Positions 12,052 to 23,776 of a stretch of DNA of 64,000 nucleotides are shown piece after piece. The stretch's first letter is position 1. Every line of letters begins with the position of its first letter. The position numbers and the translations under genes are program-made. A model generated the notes under the pieces. That model was not told the origin of the DNA. It saw only the letters and a list, made by a program, of their open reading frames with translations, and made no database searches. The DNA comes from Papaver somniferum. Lineage: Eukaryota; Streptophyta; Magnoliopsida; Ranunculales; Papaveraceae. The stretch lies in the NCBI RefSeq assembly GCF_003573695.1, contig NC_039363.1, positions 151,436,826 through 151,500,825 of the forward strand. The letters are read 5' to 3'.

Positions 12052-14625
12052 ATGTCTGAGAAGTTTGTTCATGCTGTTTTGAATCATGGTGAACATTCTT
12101 CTGCATTTCGTGTTAATACTTTAATCACCGTTGATGAATTGAAGCATTTTGCCTGTAAGCAGTGGAGGTCTTTGTCCCCTTTGAGTATACGTTTTTCCTA
12201 TATGGATACTAATCAAGTAGTTTTTATACAAGGTGATATACAACTTCAAGGTTTAGTTGCTCTTGTTATTCAGATGAACAATGAAGATTTCTATTTGAAT
12301 GTTGATGTGATTCCGAAGCATACTGGTTGTAGCACTAGTTCAAGGTCTTTGTCTCGTTCTAATTCTGGTTGTAGCAGTTTCTGGTGCTAGTACTTCAAAC
12401 TCTTGTGTAAGTGAAAGTCCTAAGCTTGTAAGGGTGGTCGATCATGACGCGGACAAGGCCAAGCCTCTCATTATCGATGAATGGCGTTATGTTTTTGACA
12501 ATATTGGTAGAGAATTTGTGGGTGGTGTTAAAGCTGTAAGGATTGCTGTTGATCAATACAAGATGTGTACTGGTTACAAGATTCTTATTCTTAAAAACGA
12601 CAAGACTCGTTTTACTGCGAAGTGCGAAGAAGATGGTTGTGGTTGGAGGATTCACTTTGGGCCTGTGAATGGTGACATTTCTCGGTTTGTGCTGAAAGAT
12701 TCTAACGTTATTCACAGGTTAGTGGTGTTCACTTGTTTTTTTGATCCATGTTATTGATTTTTAGGTTTTAATATGTAGACTTGTTTTAGGTGTACATTGT
12801 GGTGCACATTACTTATTGTAGGCTTTTTGGGTGGCACTTGTGGTGTAAATTTCATATTCTTGCTTGGTATGTGCTTTCTTTTTGCATGTGTGTTGTTGTT
12901 TTTGAGATTTTATTAAGTGTACAATGTGGTGCACATTACTTATTCCAGATTTTTTTTTGTAGCTGTGGTGTTGGTTTGAGGTTGAAGAGTCCTGTGGTGA
13001 CAACCAAGTTAGTTAAGCATTTGATCGCTGATAGTATACAGGGTGATCCCACTTTAAAACCCAAACAGATCATGTCACTCTTTAAGAAGACTTATGGGTC
13101 CAATATTAAGTATCACCATGCCCGTAGAGGGAAAGAACTGTATTTGAAGATCAATATGGTGACGACGAGAAGTCGTATAGCGATTTAAATTGGTATGTGA
13201 AAGCCATTGAGCAAACTAATCCTGATAGCTTTGTGAAACTTGAAGTTGATGAAGAAACTGGAAGATTTAAGCGGATTTTCATCTGTTTCGGTGCTTGCAA
13301 GCATAGCTATAGGTATCTCAGGCCCATGATTTACTTGGACGCTACTTTCCTCATTGGTAGATTCAGGGGTACTTTGATGGCTGCAACATGTGTCAATGGA
13401 AATGATGGTTTTTACCCATATGCCTTTGCTATTGTTTTATCTGAAAACAAAGACAATTGGTTTTGGTTTCTGGATAATCTTCAACAAGTGGTCGATGATC
13501 GTCCGATTGTTTTCCTTAGTGATCGTCACGAAGGACTTCTGCAGGGCATTCCAAGAGCATTTCCTGGTTCATATCACAGCTATTGCTTTTACCACATCAA
13601 GTGCAATCTCCCTATTGGAAAAGGTGATGCGAATTACAATGCCGTTATTGATTTGTTTTACAAAGCTGCTTACTCTTACACACACGAACTTTGAAGAAGC
13701 TTTGCGGGGCATGCATGCAATTGGTTGTGGACATGTTGCTAATTATCTCAGGACCATTCCAAAGGAGAAATGGGCAAATGCATTTTTCCCTGTATGCAGA
13801 TATGCTGCTCACTCTTCATCTATTCTTCTGATCATCAATAACTGGATTCTTGAGTTCAAAAAGCTGCCTGCTTTTCTCTTCTCGATGCGATACGGTGAGT
13901 TTTATGTTTAGTGTTTTTCATTTTATTTTTACTGTCGCACACATGGATTTGCTTGATGTGTACATACTTGTACACATGTTATATCTGTGATTCTGCAACT
14001 GTGTGTACATTGTTGTACACATGTTTTATTTGTATTTATTCTATATCATGTTTTGATTTTATGTTTGTGTTTTTATTATCTTAGTTTGAAGGTTATGCAG
14101 ATGAATTCTAAGAGAAGGGTAGAAGGTCTTGAAAATTTTAACACTAGGCTCACTCCCGTATACGAGGATTTACTAAACGAGAACATCAACATTGGTCGTA
14201 CTTGGACTGTTGTTGAGTCTATGGAAAGATTGTATGAAGTCAGGTCTCCCCGCACTCATTCTGTAGATCTGTTGGAGAGAACTTGTACGTGTCACAGGTG
14301 GCAAGTAAATGGTTTTCCCTGCGCACATGCTTGTGCTGCCATTCAATCTACAAGGGAGGACATCTATTCATTTGTTGAGCCATACTTCACCACTGAATGG
14401 TACAACAGGACATACCAAGAGATCATCTTGCCAATCCCCAATTATGACAAGCCGCAGTCTTATGATCCTAGTGATAGGATTATTGTTCCTATTCCTGTGC
14501 CTCCACCCGGTAGACGAAGAGAACAGCGTTTCAAGAAGGCTTGGGAGAAGCAAAAGAGGCCTATGATGTGCACAAAGTGCTTCACTCTTGGTCACCACAA
14601 CAGAGCTACCTGCCCCATGCCTTGA
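12052..14625 (+). pseudogene. MULE (MuDR-family) transposase, 3 coding exons, about four frameshifts
   Basis: Exons 12052-12718, 12963-13894 and 14085-14625 have GT-AG junctions with matching phases. A non-coding first exon (to ~11602) precedes. Domains: a PB1-like N-terminal ~90 residues; MuDR DNA-binding region (FTAKCEEDGCGWRIHF); MULE DDE core with YLDATFLIGRFRG (first Asp), IVFLSDRHEGLL (second Asp) and HSYCFYHIKCNL; a SWIM finger CTCHRWQVNGFPCAH; and a C-terminal zinc knuckle CTKCFTLGHHNRATC. The reading frame breaks near 12380, 13143 (T-run), 13682 (AC-run) and 13872, each consistent with one- or two-base indels. It is therefore a recently inactivated copy. The two introns and the 3' flank contain GTGTACA dyads. 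Confidence 0.9.
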
Positions 14626-17600
14626 TGCTTTTTATTATGTTTGATTTGTTTGAAAGATTCTATGTTTTTTGGTTTTTACTTTTGGTAATGTCTTTTCATT
14701 TTTCTATTCATGGATAATTAGTGTCAGGATCTGTGTACCATTATGTACACCTTCCTGTGCACTTCACTTTTCTTACCTGTCTTTTTACATGTGTAGCATT
14801 ATGTACACCTTGCTGTACAATGGATGCTACTAGTTTATTTTGTTTAGTAATATTCATTTTTTTAGTTCTAATGCAGTAATTAGTTTTTATTTTTTCTGTT
14901 TAATGATTGATACTAGGTTATTACTTTTTCTATTTTATGTTTCTGTTAGTACATGTGTACCATTATGTACACCTTCCTGTACCATTGCCTGTCAGATTTT
15001 CTACTCTGTCAGAAACTGTGCACAATCATGTACACCTTAATATTTCCTAACCTGTAATACATACTTTAGTACTGACACAAGTCTATTTTCAAAACATCAA
15101 TATTGAAACTAATAAAAAACATTAATTCAAGGTCTTTATAATAGTGACAAGTCTTAAACAGAAAGTTGAAAACTTAAATTTGTCTGAAGATTAAAAATGT
15201 TTAGAAGAAATTCAGAAAGTGATCTTGAATGAAGATTAAAAACTCTTCTTCCTCTTCAATGGTTGCTTTCCTGTAGTCTTGCGCCACTGATTATGCTCCT
15301 CGTCCTTCGCTATATCCCACACCTTTTCATACCATCCGACTTTTGTCAACATCTTGGCCACCAATTTTGATCTCATTTGCTGACAAATGTCTTCGGCCCT
15401 CTGCTGACCTTTTTCCATACCTTTTGTTGTCTTCATACTTCGTTTCATAAGTAACAAGTATATATTAGACAGTCCGGGTTGATTCCTTGTGAAGGGCATG
15501 TCATGATGTTTAATTCGTGCTCTTCTATAGGTGGGTGACCCTTCAATGCTCTCTTCTTATTGAGTTCCACTTGTACCACATCTGCTAGTTTCTTTGCATC
15601 GTCTTTATATGACTGCTCATTTTCTGAGTGTAACGAGTTATACCATTTCCATTCCTTAGCTTCGAAATCAAAATTCAAAAGCGACCAGTGCAATCCCATC
15701 CTCGTTTGATCTGTAGAGTGATTGATAGGGATTACAAGAACTTCCAGATTCTCAGGCATGTCTCGTATGAAATCAACCACAATTTTGCACCTCGCTGGTG
15801 ACATTATACTTGACATAGTACTGCAATTAATTTGTTAGAAAACAAAATTAATTAGGCTCACCTTAATCAGAAAACTAACAAGCATGTACACTACTACAGA
15901 AAACTAACAAATCAAACATTGTAGGCCGAAAACGACCGTATATCCATGTATGATATACAGGTGTACACCTATGTACACACCTATATAAATCTAACAATCA
16001 AGAATTAGCAGACCATGTGTCAATCATAGATGCATATTGGTGTACATCTATGTACATAGCTAAATAAATCTAACAATCAACACTTAACAGACCTTGTGTC
16101 AATCATTATTCATATTGGTGTATATCAATGTACACAGCTAAAGAAATCTAAAAACACATAGAACACGCCATGTCAATTAGGTGTACAACTATGTACACAA
16201 TATTAAAGTAACTATATATGACATTTCTTATTTGTTTTGAGAAACTTACACATGCAGTAGGACTCATAATTTCACAGCTCAGGTACTTTTTGTCATCTGG
16301 ATGACGAATGCTATCTCTGACAAGTGCTCTTCTACGTCGATGGATGTAGAACTGGAGTACCTCTTGGTCCAGATATTTGTTGAACATCAGTTCACGAAGT
16401 ACTCTTCCAACAATCAAAATATCTTCCTTGACTGTTGGATCATCCAGTCTTGTTAGTTGCCAAGCTACAGAGCTGCGGAAACATAAAGGAAATGTTAACA
16501 TGGTGTATAAAGTTGTGCACATAATTTTTTTTATAAGATTCAATCATGGTGTTTTGTGAACTTACTCCATGCTTGCATAGTCGAAGAATTTTTGTACCCT
16601 TTTTTTGTCCTGTCCTGGTTGCATAGCATGGTATAGTGGTGATAGACGAACATCTGGCAATGGATTGTGAGGACGATATACATCTCCCTTTCTCTTTATT
16701 GGGGCAGGATAGCCTGGTTCTTGTCCCACTTTGATCCCCTTGCCTTTTGGATCTGCTTTTATCACAACTCGTTTGGTTTTACCCTCGGCAGTGAATTCAG
16801 GATCTAGCTTTTTTTTGCATTTCTCTTTTGTGGTGTCTTGGACAACTTGCCAGCGGCTTGTGTCTTCAACATCTCTGCTTCCTTCATCCTCCCTGCTCTT
16901 GTCCTCACTGGAGTGGTTCTCTTCTTCTACCTCTTGGCTGCTAAAAAATTCACTAGGATTTTGTTTAATGAACTGCACTGCTTCTTCAATGATCCTTTCT
17001 CGTACATCTTCATTGGATAATGATTTTTGCGACGACTCTTCTTTTGGATCTTCTTGGCTCAATAATGCAAAGCTTGGACAATCGTGGCGGATCAGGGTTG
17101 CCATCTTTTCCTTCACTTCAGATGGTGCCGTTCTGTAACAACCTTTTTCAAGCTTTACGAATACAGTTTCAGACAAGTTATCTAGAAGGTCCTCAATTGA
17201 TGTATAAGTCTCATTCTGTGATTCTTCTCCTTGTGTGAGTAAAAGGACTTCTTTAGGATCCAACTGACATATGGCTTCAGCTGCAATTATAGTAGCTTCA
17301 TCAATTTCAGCTGTTCGAGTGCCATCCATCACATTCTGGTCATCAAGGTTCACTTGGTCTTGTTTATCTTCATTGATTACACTTGTCTTTGGCATAGAAG
17401 TACTGAAAAATGAAATTTTTATGAGAATTTTCAATGGTGTACAGAGTTTTACACCAATGTACAGGTATGTACACAAATTCAGAAGAAGTCATAAAGGTGT
17501 ACATCCTTGTACACACATACTGGAAACAAAATAAAATAAAATATATAAGCTGAGATCATTTTCTTTATACCTTTGCTTGTTAGCAGCTTCACACCCAGCT

Positions 17601-20590
17601 ACTTTGTCAATTTCATCAGTTTGAGCAGTATCCTGGTCATTAAGGTTCATATGCTCTTCTTGACCTTCAGGGATTTCAACTTCCTTTGGCAGAAGAGTGC
17701 TGAAAAAAATGCAATTTTTTTAGAAAATGAGAAATCACTAAGGTGTACATATTGGTACACATATAGAGAATGAGAAGAAATGCGAGCTACACATATACCT
17801 CGGCTTGTTACCAGTTTCAGACTCAACTTCTTGGCTTGTTCCATCCTTGCTATCCTCTTCTTCATTTTCCTCATTGGTCTTTGGTGAAGGAGTGCTAAAA
17901 AGATTCAAGTTTTGAGAAAAGGTATTAGCTTTCACACACTGGTGTACGACTATGTACACAAATAAAAAAACAAATGACTTGCAAATTTAAAAAAAGTGAT
18001 ATTGTACTTTTGCTTTTCAGGAGATTCAGACGGAACTTCATTCCTTTCAGATTCAGTTCCATGCTCGTCATCACCACCTTTGCTACCCTCTTTGTCATTG
18101 TCATGATCATGCATATCACCACCCTTACTACCCTCCTTGTCATTGTCATCACCATCATCATTATCATCATCATCATCATTATGATCATGCATATCACCAT
18201 CTTCATTGTGCTCCTCCTTGTCATTGTCATCACCATCATCATCATCTTCCTTGTGCTCCTCCTCAACCTTGTCATCCTCCTCCTCCTCATCCTCCTCAAT
18301 CTCATCATCTTCCTTGTGTTCCTCCCCATCTTCCTCCTTCTCCTCCGCCTCCTCAGTTTCAAGCCGTATTTCCTTTGCACATTTAAAGATTTTATGAAAA
18401 GTGTAATTACGGAAATTATTAGCTTCTCTTTCTGCCAAGATCATTAGACCAACTTCATTAAATTTTAGTCTTTTCTCTTCAATGAAACTAAGAAGCCTTT
18501 CTTGCCTATCCAGAACTTCAGTAAGCTCCTCATCCAACTCCTTTCTTCGCATATCTGAAATGCGCAGCTTTTCTTTCACATCATCTATGCTATTTTCTTG
18601 TTTCTGCCTCCGGTACTCATCCAAAAGAAATCTCTCTTCATCAGTATAAGCCTTCACCCATCCTGGTTGCATCTGAAAACATGCCAAAGTATCAACATTG
18701 ATCACAGGTGTACAATTTTTTACACATGTTGTAAGAGTGTCAATTGTTGTACACAAGACAAATTTCTTAAAATCTATCAACAATGTACAATCCTGTACAC
18801 CTTATTAAAGGTGTATATCAATGTACATATACTATTCTAAGAAAGTTTTTTGAGATACCTTTTTCATGGCATCATTCAGGTCTTTCTCGATTGTATTACT
18901 GACGTCGCTGATGATCCACCTAAGAAGCCTTGGCACACCTTCCTCATTGCTTGGCTTCATGATTTTGTTGTGTTCAGCAAACCAATGCTGCATTAACAAT
19001 AGGTGAATAGTTGGAAATGTAAGAGAAAGGAACAAACACAATGAACATAATTATTTAAAATGGTGAATGGATATATCAGGTGTACAACTGTGAACTCACC
19101 CAGATAAAGCACACAACCATTAACTTTAAGTGGTGAATCCTGATGTTTCTTAATGCTCTCCATGAGATACTCATGTATATGAACTGGCCACAAGTTCTCT
19201 TCATCCTATCCAAAGACTCAAAAAAGTGTGCAAACTGGTTCTTGCTAATCATACTTCCGTTTGCCTGGGTAAAAAAGACCGTGATACACAAGTACATAGT
19301 AAACAACACACTAAGTCTTCAACATTTCTTTCAATCTCCATTTTCGACTTTGGTTTTAGCTTCATGATACGTACGATTTCCTCCTCCACATCTTTTTTTC
19401 CCAGCTCAGTTCGTTTCTTAAGAGTCAATCTGTTTATCAGCGGACCGTATTTATTTTCAGCTGCAGTTTTTACATCTTCCCCTTTTTCAACTTCCATTGG
19501 CACCATCTTAATCCCAAATATAAACAAATCCTCAGGTTCACTCTTTACTTGCCACTTGCTTGTTCTTCTTGGTAGTATCAAACATGAAATAATGTCCCCC
19601 TGAGTCACAAATTTCATGGCTAGGGGCAGGGTGTACCACTTTCACGTGGTACGTCTCACAATTTTCAGAATTGAGTTTGGGTTCTTAGTCCATATATCAT
19701 CTCTCTTTTACTTGTATATTTCTCATCTTTCTGGTCTGCTTTTTTGTGGACAAAGATATCTACAACAGGCCAGAATGGTCCTTCTTTTTGCTTCTCTAGT
19801 TGATAATTGGTGAACTATACTTTTTCTCCTCTTTTTGTTTCATCTTCCTCAAGTTTTTTATTCACAAAGTCACTGAAGGCATGGAAAATTGACCTATATG
19901 GTTTGTTGGTATCTACGAAAATGAACCAAGAAGAATAATACATTCATTATACTCATACAAGTACAAATCATATCACTGTACGCATAAATAGGACCATATC
20001 ATACAGGTGTATAGCTGTGTACACTCCTACAGAAAACTAACTAAAGCAAAATTCGTTCCCACACAACATGCCATAAATCAATGTGCGTGTACAAATCTTT
20101 ACACTCATACAGAAATCTATCAAAAACAGCTTTAAAACACACACAACAGGCAAAATAAAGGTGAAATAACATGCTGGTGCAAAGATGTGTACACCAGCAC
20201 CAAAAACGATGGGATAATATGTTGAGAACATACACATTAGTACATATGAAGATGAAATAGCATGTTGGTGCAAAGATATGTACACCAGTAAACACAAGTG
20301 ACGGCACAACAGGTTGACAACACACACAACATGTACAAGAAATTGAATGAAAATTGCTCAGAAATAGACAGAACTAGACTTGAATTGTTACCTTTTTTTT
20401 GAGATAACAGATGTTGAAGGCTTTGAAGACTTTGGAGGCTTTGGAGGATTTGAAGGCTTTGATTTCTTCTTAGCTGGTGATGTTTTTGAAGTTTCTGGTA
20501 CTGAAATTGATGTTGAATATTCTGGTGATGTTTTTGAAGTTTCTGGTACTGAATAGCATGTTGGTGCAAAGATATGTACACCAGTAAACA
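12785..20590. repeat. Interspersed GTGTACA...TGTACAC dyad repeats confined to introns and spacer
   Basis: More than 25 copies of an imperfect palindrome of the form GGTGTACAnnTnTGTACACC. Examples: 12789, 12917, 13956, 14000, 14731, 14952, 15958, 16040, 16117, 16179, 17491, 17740, 17940, 18708, 18782, 18811, 20005. They lie in the MULE introns, the gene spacer and nearly every intron of the Ulp1 gene, not in the conserved exon blocks. The loop (about 4-6 nt) varies while the arms are kept. None was noticed as a cluster elsewhere in the window. Confidence 0.8.
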
Positions 20591-21058
20591 CAAGTGACGG
20601 CACAACAGGTTGAAAACACAACAACATGTATAAGAAATTGAATAAAAATTGCTCAAAAATAGACAGAACTAGACTTGAATTGTTACCTTTTTTGAGATAA
20701 CAGATGTTGAAGGCTTTGAAGACTTTGGAGGCTTTGGAGGATTTGAAGGCTTTGATTTCTTCTTAGCTGGTGATGTTTTTGAAGTTTCTGGTACTGAAAT
20801 TGATGTTGAATCTTCTAATGATCTCTTCAATCTCGTTTTTGGTCCTGTTGATTTCCGAATCTCTTCTGCAGCAACTGATGGAGTTGGGGATGAAATTGGT
20901 GTTGAATCTTTTAATGCTGACTTTGATCTCGTTCTTGGTGATGTTGATTTTTGAATTTCTTCTACCGCAACTGATGGAATTTCTTCTTCAGTTGATGTTG
21001 AATCTTCCACTGTTGGTGGTGCGTTTTTCTTTGAAGCTACTTTTTTTCCTTTCAACAT
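15236..21058 (-). pseudogene. Ulp1-like (C48) cysteine peptidase gene of the MULE, many exons, degenerate
   Basis: The likely ATG is at 21056-21058 and exon 1 (20687-21058, donor AAAG|GTAACA) is Ser/Thr/Lys-rich. Later exons include 19912 leftwards, a block with WPVHIHEYL (around 19190), an acidic Glu/Asp tract encoded by trinucleotide-rich DNA (18040-18355), a long low-complexity exon (about 16565-17400) and the catalytic end. There, GLHWSLLNF gives the His, WYNSLHSE has Asn where Asp is common, and PDCLIYTCY gives the Cys (the usual Gly after it is Leu). The frame breaks after the catalytic Cys (near 15452), near 19210, and by three stops in 19600-19830. Such peptidases process SUMO-like proteins; in MULEs their role is unknown. 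Confidence 0.8.
20261..20815. repeat. 296-bp tandem duplication of the Ulp1 exon-1 end
   Basis: The motif CATGTTGGTGCAAAGATATG starts at 20261 and again at 20557, and the two copies stay alignable through the intron start and the exon-1 tail (PAKKKSKPSNPPKPPKSSKP is encoded in both). The second copy of the exon tail would be an extra, probably unused exon. A short third fragment lies around 20170-20210. Confidence 0.8.
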
Positions 21059-21480
21059 GATGTTACTGATTGTTCAACCATCTAGTTGTTTTGATTAGTA
21101 AGATGTTAGAGTTTTTGATTGAAAGTCTCTGTGAATTGAAAATTTTTTAGGGTTCAAAATGTTGAGGTATGAGTAGTTTTGATTTTTTTCTTCTGCTATT
21201 CAGTCTTCAAAAGAAAAAGAAGGAATAAATGATTTGTCCGTTACGCCGTTTAATTCAGTTTTTTTTCCAAGCTACGTGTCACAACTACGTTTATGGTGTC
21301 AGTTACAAAACTGTGTCCATTCGCTGCACGTGTGCTTTATTAAAAGCGTGCGAAGGATAGCAGCGTCTTTATACATTTTTTGGACTAATCTGTTCCTAGT
21401 TGGACCAGAGTGGACTAATCTGTTATTTTTTGTGCGGTTTTGGACTGAACCGTTTTTTCCCATAATTTTATTCTATTTTC

Positions 21481-21907
21481 ATGGCATAAATGTAGCTTAT
21501 ATGATTTTTGTTATTATTTTTTAATATTTCATCCTTTAGAAAACGAATAAACAAAAAAGTCTCTCAGGATATCACATATATTCAGGAGAGATTTTAATCA
21601 AATTTTTTATGATTTATTTTCACACAAAAATCTATGAGAATCCTTCGTTTTAAATCATTATTGGTTTTAAATATAAATGCAATACCTCATACTTCTAAAG
21701 ACTTTTGGAAAGTCTCTCAAATATTTTATAAGAATCTCAATCACTAACAAGAGATTCGAAAAATCTCTAGAACTCTATGTAAATCCAACATGCGAGGTGT
21801 GTGTGGGGTGGGGGTGGGGGAGGGTATTTTGCTTGATGAAATTCCAAGCAAAACTACACAAAGACAAACTTTGATTTATATCTAGTAAAACCAAAAAAAT
21901 CTATTAA
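21481..21907. other. AT-rich flank, no gene
   Basis: No coding signal. The plus ORF at 21677-21874 has no recognisable domain and unusual composition. Confidence 0.4.
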
Positions 21908-22342
21908 TAGGGTGTTAGTTCTCAAGGGAGTTGGGGGAGTTGGGTGTAGTTTGGTTTTTTCCTGTTAGTCGTGGGGGAGTTCAAAGGAGTCTCTCGAAAT
22001 CTTTGTTAGTCGTGGGAGAGTTTAGAAGAGTCTCCCGAACTCCCTAGAAAACCCTGTTAGTCGTGGGGGAGTTTGAAAGAAACTCTCAAACTCCCTGTTA
22101 GTCGTTAAAATTAGAATGGTAGGGAGTTGGTGTTTTTGGGGGAGTTCTGGGGAGTTTATAGTGTATTTTTTCCTCACTCCAAATCTCTCAAAAAAGTAGA
22201 GATTTCTGGAGAGTCTCTCAAACTCCCCACACTCAAAACACCAAACTCTCTCAAACTCCCCACATTCTCTTAAACTCCCTCAAAATCCCCAAGATTCAAA
22301 ATACATTAAACTCCCCCAAACTCACTCGTGGACTAACCCCTG
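21908..22342. mobile_element. Tourist-like MITE, ~435 bp
   Basis: Ends TAGGGTGTTAGT (21908) and ACTAACCCCTG (to 22342) are imperfect inverted repeats flanked by TAA on both sides (21905-21907 and 22343-22345), the PIF/Harbinger target pattern. Long inner regions are also complementary (GGGAGTT-rich left, AACTCCC-rich right). The left half has a ~55-bp degenerate tandem unit starting GTTAGTCGTGGG (about 21965, 22010, 22053). Confidence 0.55.
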
Positions 22343-22478
22343 TAAGTGTTTATAGAAAAATGAAAACAAAGAAACGTTTATTATTATTGAAGCAGAAAAC
22401 CAACCATTACTTTTGGCTACTACTACATCATTATAAGATAATTTAACTCTACCTTCTTCCTAGTCATACTTGAAAAGT

Positions 22479-22826
22479 TTAGACGTGTCTCTTTTGAGAA
22501 GGACTGCTTGATGTCTTTTTTCCAAGCTTTAAGGTGAATCTTCGGCCACGGTCGTGTTTTTTATTAATCATATCTCCTAGTTTCAGACTTGCGCCCACGA
22601 TTAAAGCCTTGGCATCAAAAGTGTAAAAATCCATCGCTAACCCACGACGTTCCAAAACCACATCATAGCTGTTAACGCCATTGACGAGAGTAATTGGCAC
22701 TTGTTCTTCTTTGTCACTTACACCCATTGGAACCAAAATGTACAAGTCAACAAGTCCTTCGTACAACCGAACTTCCTTGCGTTCAATTTCATAAGCTGAG
22801 AGTTCTTTCTGGATACACATGATCAC
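22479..22826 (-). CDS. Unrecognised small ORF, 115 aa
   Basis: An ATG-initiated minus-strand ORF with plausible protein composition: a charged N-terminus (ELSAYEIERKEVRLYEGL), a hydrophobic LVDLYILVPMG stretch and a basic tail (RRFTLKLGKKTSSS). I do not recognise a domain. It could be one exon of a larger gene or a fragment. No neighbour supports a function. Confidence 0.3.
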   Translation of the reverse strand: MIMCIQKELSAYEIERKEVRLYEGLVDLYILVPMGVSDKEEQVPITLVNGVNSYDVVLERRGLAMDFYTFDAKALIVGASLKLGDMINKKHDRGRRFTLKLGKKTSSSPSQKRHV

Positions 22827-23500
22827 TATAATAGAAATTCTATTTCGTAGGTGAGGATTAATGATACATCATCACTAATTTTCAGAACTTATATTCATAA
22901 ACATTATTATGTGACTATTTTAAATTTGTGTTCATATTAAATAGATTATGAAGAATCAAAATATTATTAATTTATTACGCAAGGCTTTAATTATAGTTAT
23001 GTTTTTAGGATTTATGTCTATCTTTTTTCTTAAATTACTTTTACTCTATAAATAAATAGACTATGAAGAATCAGAATTAGTACATAATTGGAATTATTTA
23101 ATACTCCCTCTATCTTCTATTAATTGTTCTAATTGACAAAGTCAAAGTATTAAGAGAATCTTATGCTTCAAAAATATATTACAAGGGAATTGTAAGAAAT
23201 GTCATGACTAATCCTATTTAATATTACATTATTACTAAAATTCATATATTAAAAAATATAATTTGGATAATATTATTATCTTAGGAAATGCTTGAAGAAA
23301 ATAAAAGGCAAGATATTTTGGTTTTATTATGAATCCATATGAATAGGAAGGAAAAAGCTTTATTAGGAATTTTATAGTTGTCCATATATAAATATTTTTG
23401 TTTAAAAAGGAAATGACAATTAATACGAAAAATATTGAATAGATTTTTTCCTTATGTATGGTGATACTATTTAAGATTTTAGGTTGAATTTACATATTAA
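22827..23500. other. AT-rich spacer with a lone MITE end
   Basis: No gene. The sequence from 23102 begins ACTCCCTCTATCTTC, like the end of a Stowaway-type MITE, but no matching inverted end was found. Confidence 0.4.
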
Positions 23501-23776
23501 AACGAGAGTGCGACTTTGTGCACCCCTATTAAACCGGGGTGCACATTCTTCCCTTTGCTATAGGTTTAAACACTAATCTTGGTTAATTAGCTATTTTCCA
23601 TTTATTAAATATTAAAACATCGGAAATTGGAGAAATTTAAGAAACTCAAAAATGGTCCATAGCCCGAGTTGTCGCTGATATTGTTCCTTCTATTATCTTT
23701 TTTTTTTTTTTTTGATCATTCTTTCTCCAATCTCTCTATTACGCTTTCCCTATTTATTTTCTTCTCCTGGTTAGTG

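Larger units (their letters stand above)
11095..21480. mobile_element. Mutator-like element carrying transposase and Ulp1 peptidase (boundaries approximate)
   Basis: Two genes run towards each other: a MULE transposase (+) and an Ulp1/C48 peptidase (-). Both are riddled with the same GTGTACA dyads in introns and spacer, so they belong to one unit. Both outer flanks contain TTAGTCCAAAA-type motifs in inverted sense (AGTTAGTCCAAAA near 11222; TTTTTGGACTAATCTG near 21375 and GGACTAATCTG near 21412), which look like subterminal repeats. Long terminal inverted repeats and a 9-bp target duplication could not be fixed by eye. The gene content matches Ulp1-bearing MULEs of the Kaonashi/CUMULE kind. 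Both genes are broken, so this copy is not autonomous. Confidence 0.6.

Noticed and set aside
17974..18447. Long plus-strand ORFs rich in Ser/Ile/Leu opposite the acidic tract
   Set aside because: Antisense shadows of the trinucleotide-rich acidic exon of the Ulp1 gene.
20037..20656. Cys/Leu-rich minus ORFs with repeated CTHLCTS-like phrases
   Set aside because: Translations of tandem GTGTACA-containing intron DNA, not a protein family.
22479..22826. Resemblance of the N-terminus (ERKEVRLYEGLVDLY) to VPS28-like proteins
   Set aside because: Similarity is limited to a few charged/aromatic positions and the rest does not fit; kept as unknown.
23102..23440. Possible Stowaway MITE starting ACTCCCTCTATC
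   Set aside because: Only one end is recognisable; no inverted partner or TA on a second side.
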